This document shows positions 7,305 through 14,817 of a stretch of 59,716 nt of DNA, piece by piece. The notes under the pieces were generated by a model that was given only the letters and a program-made list of their open reading frames with translations, made no database searches and had not been told where the DNA came from. Position 1 is the stretch's first letter; each line of letters opens with the position of its first letter. Origin of the DNA: Candidatus Rokuibacteriota bacterium (GTDB lineage: Bacteria; Methylomirabilota; Methylomirabilia; Rokubacteriales; CSP1-6); the NCBI GenBank assembly GCA_003220435.1, contig QHSL01000077.1:1-59716 (forward strand). Direction: 5' to 3'. A program made the translations under genes and the position numbers.

Positions 7305-8969
7305 TCAGCGCCGCTGGAACTCCGGCGACCCGATCACGAGGGCGGCGAGCTTGGCGACGTCGGTGTTCGCCGGCCCCCGGTCGTCTGCGGTCAGTCGCGT
7401 GATCTGGGGATCGGCGAGGTGCTTCACCAGCACCGCGCGGGTCTCCGGGCTCGCCTGGTTCGTGAGGATCGCGGCCAGGAGGCGATCGAGCACCACCGTC
7501 GGGGCGCTCGTGTCGGCCCCGGCGACGAGCGTCGGCAGGTCGATGGTCACCCCCTGGTACCGGCCAGAGACGAGTCCCAGAGCGAAGTTCATGCGGGCCA
7601 GCAGCGCGCCGGCGTTGACCCAGACGTCGGCCCGATCGCCGTAGCCGGTGGGCGGCTGCGCTTCGTAGAGCGGCTCGCCGATCTCGGCGCTGGCCCGCGC
7701 GAGGGCCATGCCGCCGTTGGTGTCGGGGCGGCCGCCGAGCGCCCGTGTCGCGCTCGCGACGAACTCGAACGGCTTCTTGATCTTGGCCCGGTAGACGTCC
7801 TCGCCGCGGAACTCGCGCGCCTCGACGATCGCCCGGAGCATCGAGGGGATGTCGCCGCCCGTGCGCGAATAGGTCGCCGCGACGCGGTCGACGAGCGCGG
7901 GTGGGGGCACGTCCGCGACGAAGCGCCGGACGAGCTTCGTCGCGATGAACCGCGCGGTCGACGGATGGCCCGTCAGGATCTCGATGACGCGCTCGCCGTC
8001 CTCTTGCCCGCCGCCCGCCGGAATGCGTCGGCCGAGAACGATCTTCTCGCCGGTGTCGTGCATCGCGGCCCTGAACACGAAGCGCGCCTCGGCCCGGGGC
8101 CGCTCGATCGTCCAGCCGGTGAAGGCACGGGCGACCTCGGTCACGTCGTGTTGAGAGTAGCCTCCGTCCACGCCGAGCGTATGCAGCTCCATGAGCTCAC
8201 GGGCGTAGTTCTCGTTCAGGCCGGCCTTCCGTCCGCGATTGGGTCCGCCCGGAATCGTGAAATCGGGCTTCGCGCTGAGCCAGTTGTCGAGGTAATAGAG
8301 CATTGCCGGGTGGTGAGCGGTGGCCCGGACGAGGTCGGGGAACTTGCCCAGCGCGTGAGGCCGGATCGTTTCGCGCTCGTACACCGAAACGTACCAGCGC
8401 ACGTCGCCCTTGCCGGAGAAGACATTGAAGTGGTTGAACCAGAAGTCGACCATGACCTCCTGGAGCTGCCGCTCGCTCGTCACGGCGCGGACCATCTTGG
8501 CCGCCTGGAGCTCCGCCGTGATCCGGGCCGGCCGCTTGTCCATCGGGTAGCGCTCCTGCATCTCCTGACGCGACATCTCCCCGCTCGCCAGCTTCGCGCG
8601 GAGCTGCGGATCGGGACGGGGGTAGGCACGCAGGAGCTCGGACGAGGACATGCGCAGCGTCGCGAGCTCGGCGAGCGCTGCCTCGGTCGCGGAGTCCTCG
8701 ATCTTCTCGGGGTGGAGCTGGCGCTCGAGCCAAAGGTCCAGACCGAGCGCGCGCACGCGCTCGACGTCGCCGGGACGTGGGCCGTAGGTGAGCCGGCTCA
8801 GCGCGTGGAGGACCTCACGGTCGCCGGCGGCGCGCAGGTCCGACGACGCCGGGGCGGCCGACGAGGCTGGAGCGGGCGCCGACGCATCGCCAGGGGCGGT
8901 GACGCGCGGCGCGGGTGCGCTGCACCCGACGAGGACCGCCGCGGCCAGGATCGAGGCCCGCCACCTCAT
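7305..8969 (-). CDS. DUF1800 family lipoprotein
   Basis: 554 residues. The N-terminus (ILAAAVLVGCSAPAP) is a lipoprotein signal with the lipidated Cys at about residue 16, followed by an Ala/Pro/Ser-rich linker. The DUF1800 signature is clear: LSRLTYGPRPGDVERV near residue 57, and NYARELMELHTLGVDGGYSQ followed by VARAFTGWTI in the middle. The biochemical role of the family is not known; its constant DUF1501 partner lies immediately downstream. Its ATG overlaps the stop of the DUF3106 gene as ATGA, showing that both are in one operon. Confidence 0.9.
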   Translation of the reverse strand: MRWRASILAAAVLVGCSAPAPRVTAPGDASAPAPASSAAPASSDLRAAGDREVLHALSRLTYGPRPGDVERVRALGLDLWLERQLHPEKIEDSATEAALAELATLRMSSSELLRAYPRPDPQLRAKLASGEMSRQEMQERYPMDKRPARITAELQAAKMVRAVTSERQLQEVMVDFWFNHFNVFSGKGDVRWYVSVYERETIRPHALGKFPDLVRATAHHPAMLYYLDNWLSAKPDFTIPGGPNRGRKAGLNENYARELMELHTLGVDGGYSQHDVTEVARAFTGWTIERPRAEARFVFRAAMHDTGEKIVLGRRIPAGGGQEDGERVIEILTGHPSTARFIATKLVRRFVADVPPPALVDRVAATYSRTGGDIPSMLRAIVEAREFRGEDVYRAKIKKPFEFVASATRALGGRPDTNGGMALARASAEIGEPLYEAQPPTGYGDRADVWVNAGALLARMNFALGLVSGRYQGVTIDLPTLVAGADTSAPTVVLDRLLAAILTNQASPETRAVLVKHLADPQITRLTADDRGPANTDVAKLAALVIGSPEFQRR

Positions 8970-9598
8970 CGGAGGGCCCCCGGGGGCGTGGTGCCCTGCG
9001 GTGGGGGCTGGACGCTGCGATGCTGCTGTCGTTGCTCGCGCAGCCGCTCCCGCTCATCGGGAGGCATCTGGCGCCACCGCTCGCGGATTCGCTCGCGCTC
9101 CTCGGGGCTCATCTGACGCCAGCGATCCTGGTTGCGGAGCACACGGTCGCGCTCCTCGGGCGAGAGCGCCTCCCACTGCTGGTACCGCTGAATGATGCGA
9201 TCGCGGCGCTCCGGCGGCAGCTGCTGGAACCGCTCATATTCTTTCTGGAGGGTCTTGCGCCGCTCATCGGGCAGCTCGTTCCAGCGCTGGAAGTCCTGCA
9301 GGACTCGCGAGCGCTCCTCGGGCGACAGCTTGTGGAAGCGCTGATAATTCTCGCGCGCGGCTTCCCGCTCCTCCGGCGTCATGGACTTCCAGCGGCGGTA
9401 GTTTTCGAGCGCGCGCGCCCGCTGCTCCGGCGTGAGCTTCTGCCAGCGCTCGAGGTTCCGCTCGGCGAGGGCCCGCTCCTCGGGCGTGAGCTTCTCGAGC
9501 CCCGGGACCGGAGCCTTCTGTCCCCACGCGACCCCGAACGCGCCGAGCAGGAGCAGCGGGCTCAGCAGGAGCGATCGCCGCGCCACGCTCCCGCTCAT
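8966..9598 (-). CDS. DUF3106-type secreted repeat protein
   Basis: 210 residues from the ATG at 9598, selected because GGAG precedes it and a signal peptide follows (SLLLSPLLLLGAFGVAWGQ). The mature part is built of about eight consecutive 18-residue helical repeats of the form LTPEERxxxxxNxxRWQK, very rich in Glu, Arg and Gln. DUF3106 proteins are periplasmic and uncharacterised; the repeat suggests an extended helical or solenoid rod. Overlaps of 4 bases on both sides (ATGA) tie it to the upstream small protein and the downstream DUF1800 gene. The ECF sigma/anti-sigma pair at the head of the operon suggests envelope-stress control. Confidence 0.8.
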   Translation of the reverse strand: MSGSVARRSLLLSPLLLLGAFGVAWGQKAPVPGLEKLTPEERALAERNLERWQKLTPEQRARALENYRRWKSMTPEEREAARENYQRFHKLSPEERSRVLQDFQRWNELPDERRKTLQKEYERFQQLPPERRDRIIQRYQQWEALSPEERDRVLRNQDRWRQMSPEERERIRERWRQMPPDERERLREQRQQHRSVQPPPQGTTPPGALR

Positions 9599-9906
9599 CG
9601 CTCCTTCGCCTCCTTGGGCGCGGCGCCCGTCCGCGGCTCCAGCGTGGAGAGACGCTCGAGCAGGCGCATCCGTTCGAGGATCGGCAGGTGCGTCAAGAGG
9701 CCGGAGTCGCGGGCCAGGTCGACGTCCTTGAGGAGGTCCAGGTCGACCAGCATCTGCGCGTCGGGTTGCTGAGCCGCGTCGTCCGCGGCGCCGCCCGGAC
9801 GCGCCACGAGAAGCCCCGCTCCCAGCAGCCCGAGCACCAGCCACGCGGGCGCGCGGCGTGGGCGGTGCGGAGCGCCATCAGCCCTGACGCCCCGCGGCGA
9901 GCCCAT
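9595..9906 (-). CDS. Small secreted or membrane-anchored protein of sigma-factor operon
   Basis: 103 residues. After about 18 Arg/Pro-rich residues there is one hydrophobic segment (AWLVLGLLGAGLLVA) ending near ARPGGAADD, so it is either exported or anchored. The C-terminal half is acidic and leucine-rich (LVDLDLLKDVDLARDSGLL). A short LDLL/DLDL pattern also occurs in the C-terminal part of the anti-sigma factor encoded just upstream, which it overlaps by 29 bases. I recognise no family. The position between anti-sigma factor and DUF3106 gene suggests a role in signal sensing or in the envelope function controlled by the sigma factor. Confidence 0.6.
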   Translation of the reverse strand: MGSPRGVRADGAPHRPRRAPAWLVLGLLGAGLLVARPGGAADDAAQQPDAQMLVDLDLLKDVDLARDSGLLTHLPILERMRLLERLSTLEPRTGAAPKEAKER

Positions 9907-10363
9907 CGAGGTCGCTCATGAGGTCGAGATCTTCCTCGAGGAGATCGAGGCGCTCGACCACCTGGTACTGCTCCAGGAGCCCGAGGTTGCGGGCGATGGC
10001 CGCCTCCTCGAACGTGACCGGGTCCCCGGCCGTCGGGACCTGGCGCCCGCCCCACACCGCGATGAAGAGCAGGACGCCGGCCATGCTCGTCGCCAGGGCC
10101 AGCGGCAGGGGTCGCCACCACCACGCGCGTCGCTCACGGCGCGCGTCCAGCTTTTGGTGCAGCTCCGCGCGATAACGCGCCCAGTTCACCGCCGGCGGCG
10201 CGGCGACGGAGCGCGAGAGCTCGCCGAGCAGCTCACGGAGCTGGTCGGTGTCCTGCCGGCAGTCCGGGCACTCGTCGAGGTGGCGCGCGACACGCTCGCG
10301 CTCGGCGGGCGGGAGCTCGCCGCGCAGATAGGGAACGAGGTCGGTCTCGGGATGCTTCCTCAC
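9878..10363 (-). CDS. Zinc-finger anti-sigma factor
   Basis: 161 residues. The N-terminal cytoplasmic domain carries the ZAS zinc motif HxxxCxxC (His28, Cys32, Cys35 in HLDECPDC), which binds and holds an ECF sigma factor. A single membrane helix at about 84-105 (PLALATSMAGVLLFIAVWGG) is followed by a periplasmic tail of about 55 acidic, leucine-rich residues that could act as the sensor. The gene follows the sigma-factor gene with one base between them. Release of the sigma factor on envelope stress is the known logic of this family; the signal here is unknown. Confidence 0.85.
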   Translation of the reverse strand: MRKHPETDLVPYLRGELPPAERERVARHLDECPDCRQDTDQLRELLGELSRSVAAPPAVNWARYRAELHQKLDARRERRAWWWRPLPLALATSMAGVLLFIAVWGGRQVPTAGDPVTFEEAAIARNLGLLEQYQVVERLDLLEEDLDLMSDLDGLAAGRQG

Positions 10364-10364
10364 G

Positions 10365-10931
10365 TCAGCGCTTCTCCTTCATCGTCTTCCTGAGCGCGCT
10401 CAGCGCACGGTGCAGGTGAACACGCACGGTCGCCTCCGAGCACTTGAGCACCTCGGCGATCTCGTATGTCGCCATCTCCTCCTGAACCTGGAGCACGACC
10501 GCCGCCCGCTGCCTTGGCGCCAGCCGGTCGACGGCTGCCCAGAGGTCCTTCATTGTCCGGTCCCGGCCCAGCTTGTCCACCGGGTCAGTGACGGGAGCCG
10601 GCTGTCGCTCGAGGAACGACTCCCCCTGGTCGTCTCCCTCGTCGCCTCCCCACGGCCTCCACCACCGGCGCTTCCGCTTCTGATCCAGACACAGGTTGAC
10701 CACGATCCGGTAGAACCAGGTCGAGAATTTCGCGCGCCCGCCGAAGCTGCCGGCGCTTTCGTAGAGCCGGATGAAGGCCTCTTGCGACAGGTCACGGGCG
10801 TCCTCCGGGTTGCGCAAGATGGACCAGGCCAGGCGATAGGCTCGCCCCTGGTAGCGCTCGACGAGAAGTTCGAACGCCGCCTCGTCGCGCTTGGCCGCTC
10901 GCTGGCAGAGGGCCTCGTCGGATGGCTCCAC
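10365..10931 (-). CDS. ECF-family RNA polymerase sigma factor
   Basis: 188 residues with the two domains of group 4 sigma factors. Region 2 (FELLVERYQGRAYRLAW, then DLSQEAFIRLY and FSTWFYRIVVN) spans about 20-90. Region 4 (LAPRQRAAVVLQVQEEM, then the helix-turn-helix IAEVLKCSEATVRVHLHRA) spans about 135-185. A charged linker lies between them. The GTG at 10931 is the only in-frame start before an upstream stop. It heads a six-gene operon (anti-sigma, small secreted protein, DUF3106, DUF1800, DUF1501), and ECF factors usually activate their own operon. Confidence 0.88.
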   Translation of the reverse strand: MEPSDEALCQRAAKRDEAAFELLVERYQGRAYRLAWSILRNPEDARDLSQEAFIRLYESAGSFGGRAKFSTWFYRIVVNLCLDQKRKRRWWRPWGGDEGDDQGESFLERQPAPVTDPVDKLGRDRTMKDLWAAVDRLAPRQRAAVVLQVQEEMATYEIAEVLKCSEATVRVHLHRALSALRKTMKEKR

Positions 10932-11120
10932 TCGCCTGGGTCCCCTCGTCCATCACCTTGTCACTCCCTACTCCCCGGCTGCAAGGTCCCGCGCACGCTC
11001 AGGCCAGCGATCCTAGTAGGTTCGACGCCTCCGGGGAGGGGGGTGTTTACAGATCGGAGCGGAGAAAGGCTTTCGGGGAACGGCATTTGCGGAAGGTGCC
11101 GCGCTGGACGCCGTCGGCCG
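10932..11120. other. Intergenic region upstream of sigma-factor operon
   Basis: 189 bases between the end of the SDR gene and the start of the sigma-factor gene, both on the minus strand. It is less GC-rich than its surroundings and must contain the promoter of the ECF operon. I see no convincing sigma-70 hexamers and no open frame with coding character. The ECF-type promoter cannot be named without its regulon. Confidence 0.4.
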
Positions 11121-11828
11121 TCAGATCGCCAGAAGGGTACCCGTGATGTAGCCGGACGTCGGGCGCGCGAGGATGGCGATCGCGTCGGCGACGGCGTCGA
11201 CCGGGACCCAGCCCTTGCGGTCGCTGCTCGGCATCGCCGTACGGTTCGCCGGCGTGTCCATCGTGCTCGGCAGCACGGCGTTCACCGTGACGCCCTGCTC
11301 CCGAGTCTCCTGGGCAAGCGCCTGCGTGAGCGCGATCGCGCCGGCCTTGGCGACGGTATACGCAATGAAGCCGCCGGCGGGCGGCACGACCGCCCGCGAC
11401 GCGACCACGACGATGCGCCCGTACCGCACCCGGACCATGTGCGGCAGCACCGCCTTTGCGGCGCTGAACGCGCTCGTCAGGTTCAGGTCCAGCATCCGGG
11501 TCCACGTCTCGCGGTCGGTCTCGAGCAGGGAGCCCCCGGCGAAGCCGCCGACGCCGGCCACGAGGACGTCGATCCGGCCGCGGGCCTGGTTCACGTTCCG
11601 GGCGAAGGCGACCATCGACTCGAGATCGATCACGTCGACCGGCTCCGTGACGAGGCGCGGTCGGTCGGTGGCGGCGACCCGCTCGTGGAGCCGGTCGCGC
11701 TCCGCCTCGACGGCGTACGGCACCGCGACGACGGCGCCGTCGGTCAACAGACGCAGTGTCACCGCCTGGCCGAGGGCGCCGGTGCCGCCGGTGACGAGGG
11801 CGACCTGCCCGGCGAGGGGGAGGGTCAC
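11121..11828 (-). CDS. Short-chain dehydrogenase/reductase (SDR)
   Basis: 235 residues from the GTG at 11828, which overlaps the TGA of the ParB-like gene as GTGA. The cofactor loop TGGTGALGQA is near residues 12-21, the LNLTSAF strand supplies the structural Asn, and the catalytic Ser (VVASRAVV) and YTVAK (Tyr-xxx-Lys) are all present, so an active NAD(P)-dependent classical SDR is expected. Substrate unknown; many relatives reduce 3-oxoacyl or other carbonyl compounds. It is the last gene of a minus-strand run starting with DUF1054. Confidence 0.85.
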   Translation of the reverse strand: MTLPLAGQVALVTGGTGALGQAVTLRLLTDGAVVAVPYAVEAERDRLHERVAATDRPRLVTEPVDVIDLESMVAFARNVNQARGRIDVLVAGVGGFAGGSLLETDRETWTRMLDLNLTSAFSAAKAVLPHMVRVRYGRIVVVASRAVVPPAGGFIAYTVAKAGAIALTQALAQETREQGVTVNAVLPSTMDTPANRTAMPSSDRKGWVPVDAVADAIAILARPTSGYITGTLLAI

Positions 11829-12712
11829 TCTGCGGACCCCTGCATGATCGATGAGCGCTGGATGTCGTCGTAGCGGACCTTGGCCACGTCGAACTCCTCG
11901 AGGCTCTCGCGGAGCCTCTTGAAGGTCTGCTCGAACGACGGGAGCGTCTTGCGCGCGCGGGTGAGCGGCGTGGTGCGCGCCAGCACGTAGTTCTTCACGT
12001 ACGGATGGTTGATCCCGCGCTTCTTGATCTTCGCCACGACGACGCCGAGCGCCGCATCGGCCGCGCGGACCAGGTCGGTGCGCTCGACCCGCGCCGGCAA
12101 CCCCTTGGCGAGCGACTGCTTCAGGAACTTGTCGACGCGCCGGAGGATCGGCGCGAATGCGCCGCCGGCGAACCGCTTGTTCTCCTCGTACAGGAGCCCG
12201 AGCGTGATGAAGTGCGCGGACTCGAACTGGAACGTCCACTTCTCCTCGCTGGTATCCCCCTCCTCCTCGGCGAGCGCCCGGTACATGCGGATGACCTCGA
12301 GCGACTTCTCCTTGAGGTTGTGTGCCTTCTCGACGTTGAGCGGGAGGACCTCGAAGACCATCTCGGGCTCCACGACCAGGATCGCCGGGACGAAATCGGC
12401 CTTCAGCTTGTCGAGGACGGCGCGCCGGTGGTTGCCGTTGGGGGTCCAGTAGACGCCCGGCCGCGGCGAGATGATGACGATCGGATCGACGAATCGGTCG
12501 AGCCGCTTGATCGACTCGGTGAGTCGCTTGACGTGGGTCGGCGAGAGATCCCGCTGGTACGGGCTCGCCTCGCACTTGGCGCGGGGCAGCAGGCAGAAGA
12601 TCTGCCAGTGCTCGCCGATCGGTTCCTGGTAGAGCGCGAGGATCCGACCGCCGTCCCGCTCGACCTGCGCCGCGAGCTCCCGCGTCTCGCGGGAGGGCTC
12701 TTTCTCAGCCAT
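11825..12712 (-). CDS. ParB/Srx-domain protein, orphan
   Basis: 295 residues. About 35-115 match a ParB N-terminal/sulfiredoxin-type fold: the segment YQRDLSPTHVKRLTESIKR, then VDPIVIISPRPGVYW, and GNHRRAV at 93-99 corresponds to the nucleotide-binding GERRxRA block of ParB. The remainder is helical and charged and lacks an obvious KorB/ParB helix-turn-helix. There is no parA next to it and it sits in a metabolic run, so chromosome partitioning is unlikely. Orphan ParB-domain proteins can be CTP-binding switches, nucleases or kinases; the choice cannot be made here. Confidence 0.7.
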   Translation of the reverse strand: MAEKEPSRETRELAAQVERDGGRILALYQEPIGEHWQIFCLLPRAKCEASPYQRDLSPTHVKRLTESIKRLDRFVDPIVIISPRPGVYWTPNGNHRRAVLDKLKADFVPAILVVEPEMVFEVLPLNVEKAHNLKEKSLEVIRMYRALAEEEGDTSEEKWTFQFESAHFITLGLLYEENKRFAGGAFAPILRRVDKFLKQSLAKGLPARVERTDLVRAADAALGVVVAKIKKRGINHPYVKNYVLARTTPLTRARKTLPSFEQTFKRLRESLEEFDVAKVRYDDIQRSSIMQGSAE

Positions 12713-13307
12713 TGGTCCTCCTCAGGAGCACCATCCATTCCTGGCCTTGCCGCGCCCGCACCGACCGCGGCTCGTACGCGCGCTCGACGCGAAAGTGCGG
12801 CCCGAAGAGGCGGCGCACCTCGCCCGCGGAGACCGGGAAGGGGGGCCCGGCGGCCCGGCGCCGCATAGGGAAGAAGCACGCGAGCAGCCACCCGCCGGGC
12901 TTGATGATCGCCGCCATCGTCCGGACGTACTCGATGCGGCGTCGCGGATCGATGGCGCAGAAGCATTGGTACTCCCAGACGCCGTCGAATGCACGGCCGA
13001 AATCGCGCCCGAGGGTGAAGATGTCCTGCTGGACGAATTCGGCGGCGACGCCCTCGACCTTCGCGAGCGACCGCGCTTGGGCCACCGCCGTGGGCGAGAA
13101 GTCGAAGCCGCACGCGGCATAGCCGCGGCCGGCCAGGTACCGGACGTCGTGGCCGCGGCCGCAGCCCGGGACCGCGACGCGCCCCCGCGGCGGCGGCGTG
13201 CGCTCGACGAAGTCGACGAGAGGCGGCGCGGGCTGGCGGAGCTCCCACCCGTCGCCGCCGCGCGCGTAGAGGTCGGTCCAGAACTCGGACGCGCTCACGT
13301 CGGCCAT
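12705..13307 (-). CDS. TPMT-like class I SAM-dependent methyltransferase
   Basis: 200 residues from the ATG at 13307. The pattern FWTDLYARGGDGWELRQPAP at 9-28, the SAM motif VAVPGCGRGHD at 44-54 and FDFSPTAVAQA at 68-78 match the thiopurine S-methyltransferase-like family. Bacterial members methylate small thiols, halides, selenium or tellurium compounds. It overlaps the HAD gene by 13 bases and the ParB-like gene by 8, so it is co-transcribed with both. The natural acceptor is not predictable. Confidence 0.82.
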   Translation of the reverse strand: MADVSASEFWTDLYARGGDGWELRQPAPPLVDFVERTPPPRGRVAVPGCGRGHDVRYLAGRGYAACGFDFSPTAVAQARSLAKVEGVAAEFVQQDIFTLGRDFGRAFDGVWEYQCFCAIDPRRRIEYVRTMAAIIKPGGWLLACFFPMRRRAAGPPFPVSAGEVRRLFGPHFRVERAYEPRSVRARQGQEWMVLLRRTNG

Positions 13308-13939
13308 GTGACGCCCGCGAAGTCCTCCACGACGCGTTCGACGCCGGCCGCACGGAGCTCGGTCTCGCTGTGGGCGGTGGTCACGCCGATGACCCGCATG
13401 CCGGCCCGTCGCGCCGCCTGCACACCCGCCACCGAGTCCTCGAACACGAGGCAGTCCAGCGGCTCGATCCCGATGGCGCGAGCCGCCAGCAGGTACACCT
13501 CGGGATCCGGCTTGCCCCGGCGCACGTCGTCCGCGCTGACCACCGCCGCGAATCGATCGAGCAGTCCAAGCCGGCCCAGCAGACGGTCGGTGTCGAAGCG
13601 CGTGGCCGAGGTGGCGACGGCGCACGGCACACTCTGGCTCGCGAGCTCGTCGATGAAGCGGGCGACGCCGCGGACCGCCGGCAGCCCGTGACGCGCGAGC
13701 CGGCGATAGTGCTCGAGCTTGCGATCGGCGAGGCGGCGCGCCTCGGGCGCGTCCATCGCTCGGCCCAGGAGCAGCGGGACCGCCTCGGTGCTGGGCCGGC
13801 CGATGGTCAACCGCCAGAACTCCGGCGGCGCCGGTGCCACGCCCAGCTCGTCCAGCAGGGCCCGCCACGCGCCGCGATGATGTGCGTTGGAGTCCACCAG
13901 CACGCCGTCCATGTCGAAGATGACGGCGCGCGTCCCCAA
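13295..13939 (-). CDS. HAD-family hydrolase, beta-phosphoglucomutase-like
   Basis: 214 residues. Motif I is FDMDGVLVD at 8-16 with Asp9 as nucleophile and Asp11 as acid/base; VATSAT (motif II), GKPDPEVYL (motif III Lys) and LVFEDSVAGVQAARRAG (motif IV) follow in order. The helical cap between motifs I and II is of the beta-phosphoglucomutase/phosphatase type. The start is TTG at 13939, one base after the stop of the DUF1054 gene; no better start fits before motif I. Likely a sugar-phosphate phosphatase or mutase. Confidence 0.85.
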   Translation of the reverse strand: MGTRAVIFDMDGVLVDSNAHHRGAWRALLDELGVAPAPPEFWRLTIGRPSTEAVPLLLGRAMDAPEARRLADRKLEHYRRLARHGLPAVRGVARFIDELASQSVPCAVATSATRFDTDRLLGRLGLLDRFAAVVSADDVRRGKPDPEVYLLAARAIGIEPLDCLVFEDSVAGVQAARRAGMRVIGVTTAHSETELRAAGVERVVEDFAGVTWPT

Positions 13940-13940
13940 G

Positions 13941-14570
13941 CTAGCGCAGGCGATAGAGGGGGGCCAGCGCGCGGAAGGTCTCCAGCGCGGCCGCGCGGTA
14001 CTGCGCTTCCGTCCAGCGCGCCGCCTCCTCGGCCGGCACGGCGCGGCCCACGATCAGCTGACCGTCGCGCGTCCGCATCAGCTCGTCGGCGAACTCGGCG
14101 AGCGTCTCCGGCGTGAGGTCGGCGAGGGGCGCCGCCGGCTCCTCGTCGTGCTCGTTCTTGAACCAGGCGAGGTGCTTGACGCGGCGGAGGACGGGCGCGA
14201 GCTTCGGCGCGTTCTTTCGCCACGCGGTCGCCCACCGTCGTTTCTCGGAATGCTCGGGGCCGACCTCGAACAGGAAGCGCACGTGGCCGCGCGAGACGGC
14301 CACCTTGAAGTGGCAGTGCTTCTTGTAGCCGCGCGCGTCGGGTCCGAAAGCGACCCAGGTGTCGCTGGGCGGGTTCACGGTGCGCCGCGCATGCTTGGCG
14401 ACGTGCGCGAAGACGTCGCCGGCGACCGAGCGGCTGATCGAGGGAGCCAGGCTTCCGCCGAGCGCGTCGAGCTTCGGGCGGACCCGAGCGCGAATCTCGT
14501 CCATGCGCGGCTTGAATCCCTTCACGTCGAACACCCTGAAGTCAGCTGCGACGAACGCTGGAGACGGCAT
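13941..14570 (-). CDS. DUF1054/UPF0637 (YktB-like) family protein
   Basis: 209 residues. The long conserved block VAKHARRTVNPPSDTWVAF at about 57-75 is the signature of the UPF0637 family known from Bacillus YktB, preceded by FKPRMDEIRARVRPKLDALG as in that family. The function of these proteins is unknown. It is the first gene of a minus-strand run and lies about 170 bases downstream of a good sigma-70 promoter. Confidence 0.88.
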   Translation of the reverse strand: MPSPAFVAADFRVFDVKGFKPRMDEIRARVRPKLDALGGSLAPSISRSVAGDVFAHVAKHARRTVNPPSDTWVAFGPDARGYKKHCHFKVAVSRGHVRFLFEVGPEHSEKRRWATAWRKNAPKLAPVLRRVKHLAWFKNEHDEEPAAPLADLTPETLAEFADELMRTRDGQLIVGRAVPAEEAARWTEAQYRAAALETFRALAPLYRLR

Positions 14571-14740
14571 CGGTGTTCTCCCCGGGCTCAGAGGTCGGCG
14601 GATCCGTCGAGACTGGAGTCGCTCGGGTTCATCGCGAAGCCGAGGGGATGATCGACCGTCGGCGCGCGAACGTCAACCGGTTTTGCGTACGGCTCCTCCT
14701 TGACGCGCTCTACCGAGCGCCGGCGGAACGGCAGGGAGTT

Positions 14741-14769
14741 ACTATAGGGGCTCGAATGGCCACTGTAAA
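14741..14769 (-). promoter_or_regulatory. Sigma-70 promoter for the DUF1054-to-SDR run
   Basis: On the minus strand TTTACA (14769-14764) and TATAGT (14746-14741) are separated by exactly 17 bases (5/6 and 5/6 to consensus). It faces the DUF1054 gene, leaving a leader of about 165 bases in which I see no open frame. Confidence 0.6.
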
Positions 14770-14817
14770 CGAGACGCGCGGAGTCGATGAGGGCCAAGCA
14801 GTGCTCCGGGCCGCGGG

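Noticed and set aside
5102-7402. 766-codon plus-strand open frame over the crotonase and DUF1501 genes
   Set aside because: Low-complexity charged sequence opposite well-supported genes; shadow frame.
11121-12575. 484-codon frame fusing the SDR with an upstream extension
   Set aside because: The extension is an out-of-frame shadow of the ParB-like gene; the SDR begins at the GTG overlapping that gene's stop.
14699-14746. TTGACG plus TACTAT as a plus-strand promoter for the GT4 gene
   Set aside because: Spacing of about 37 bases is far too long; the same AT-rich patch makes a better minus-strand promoter.
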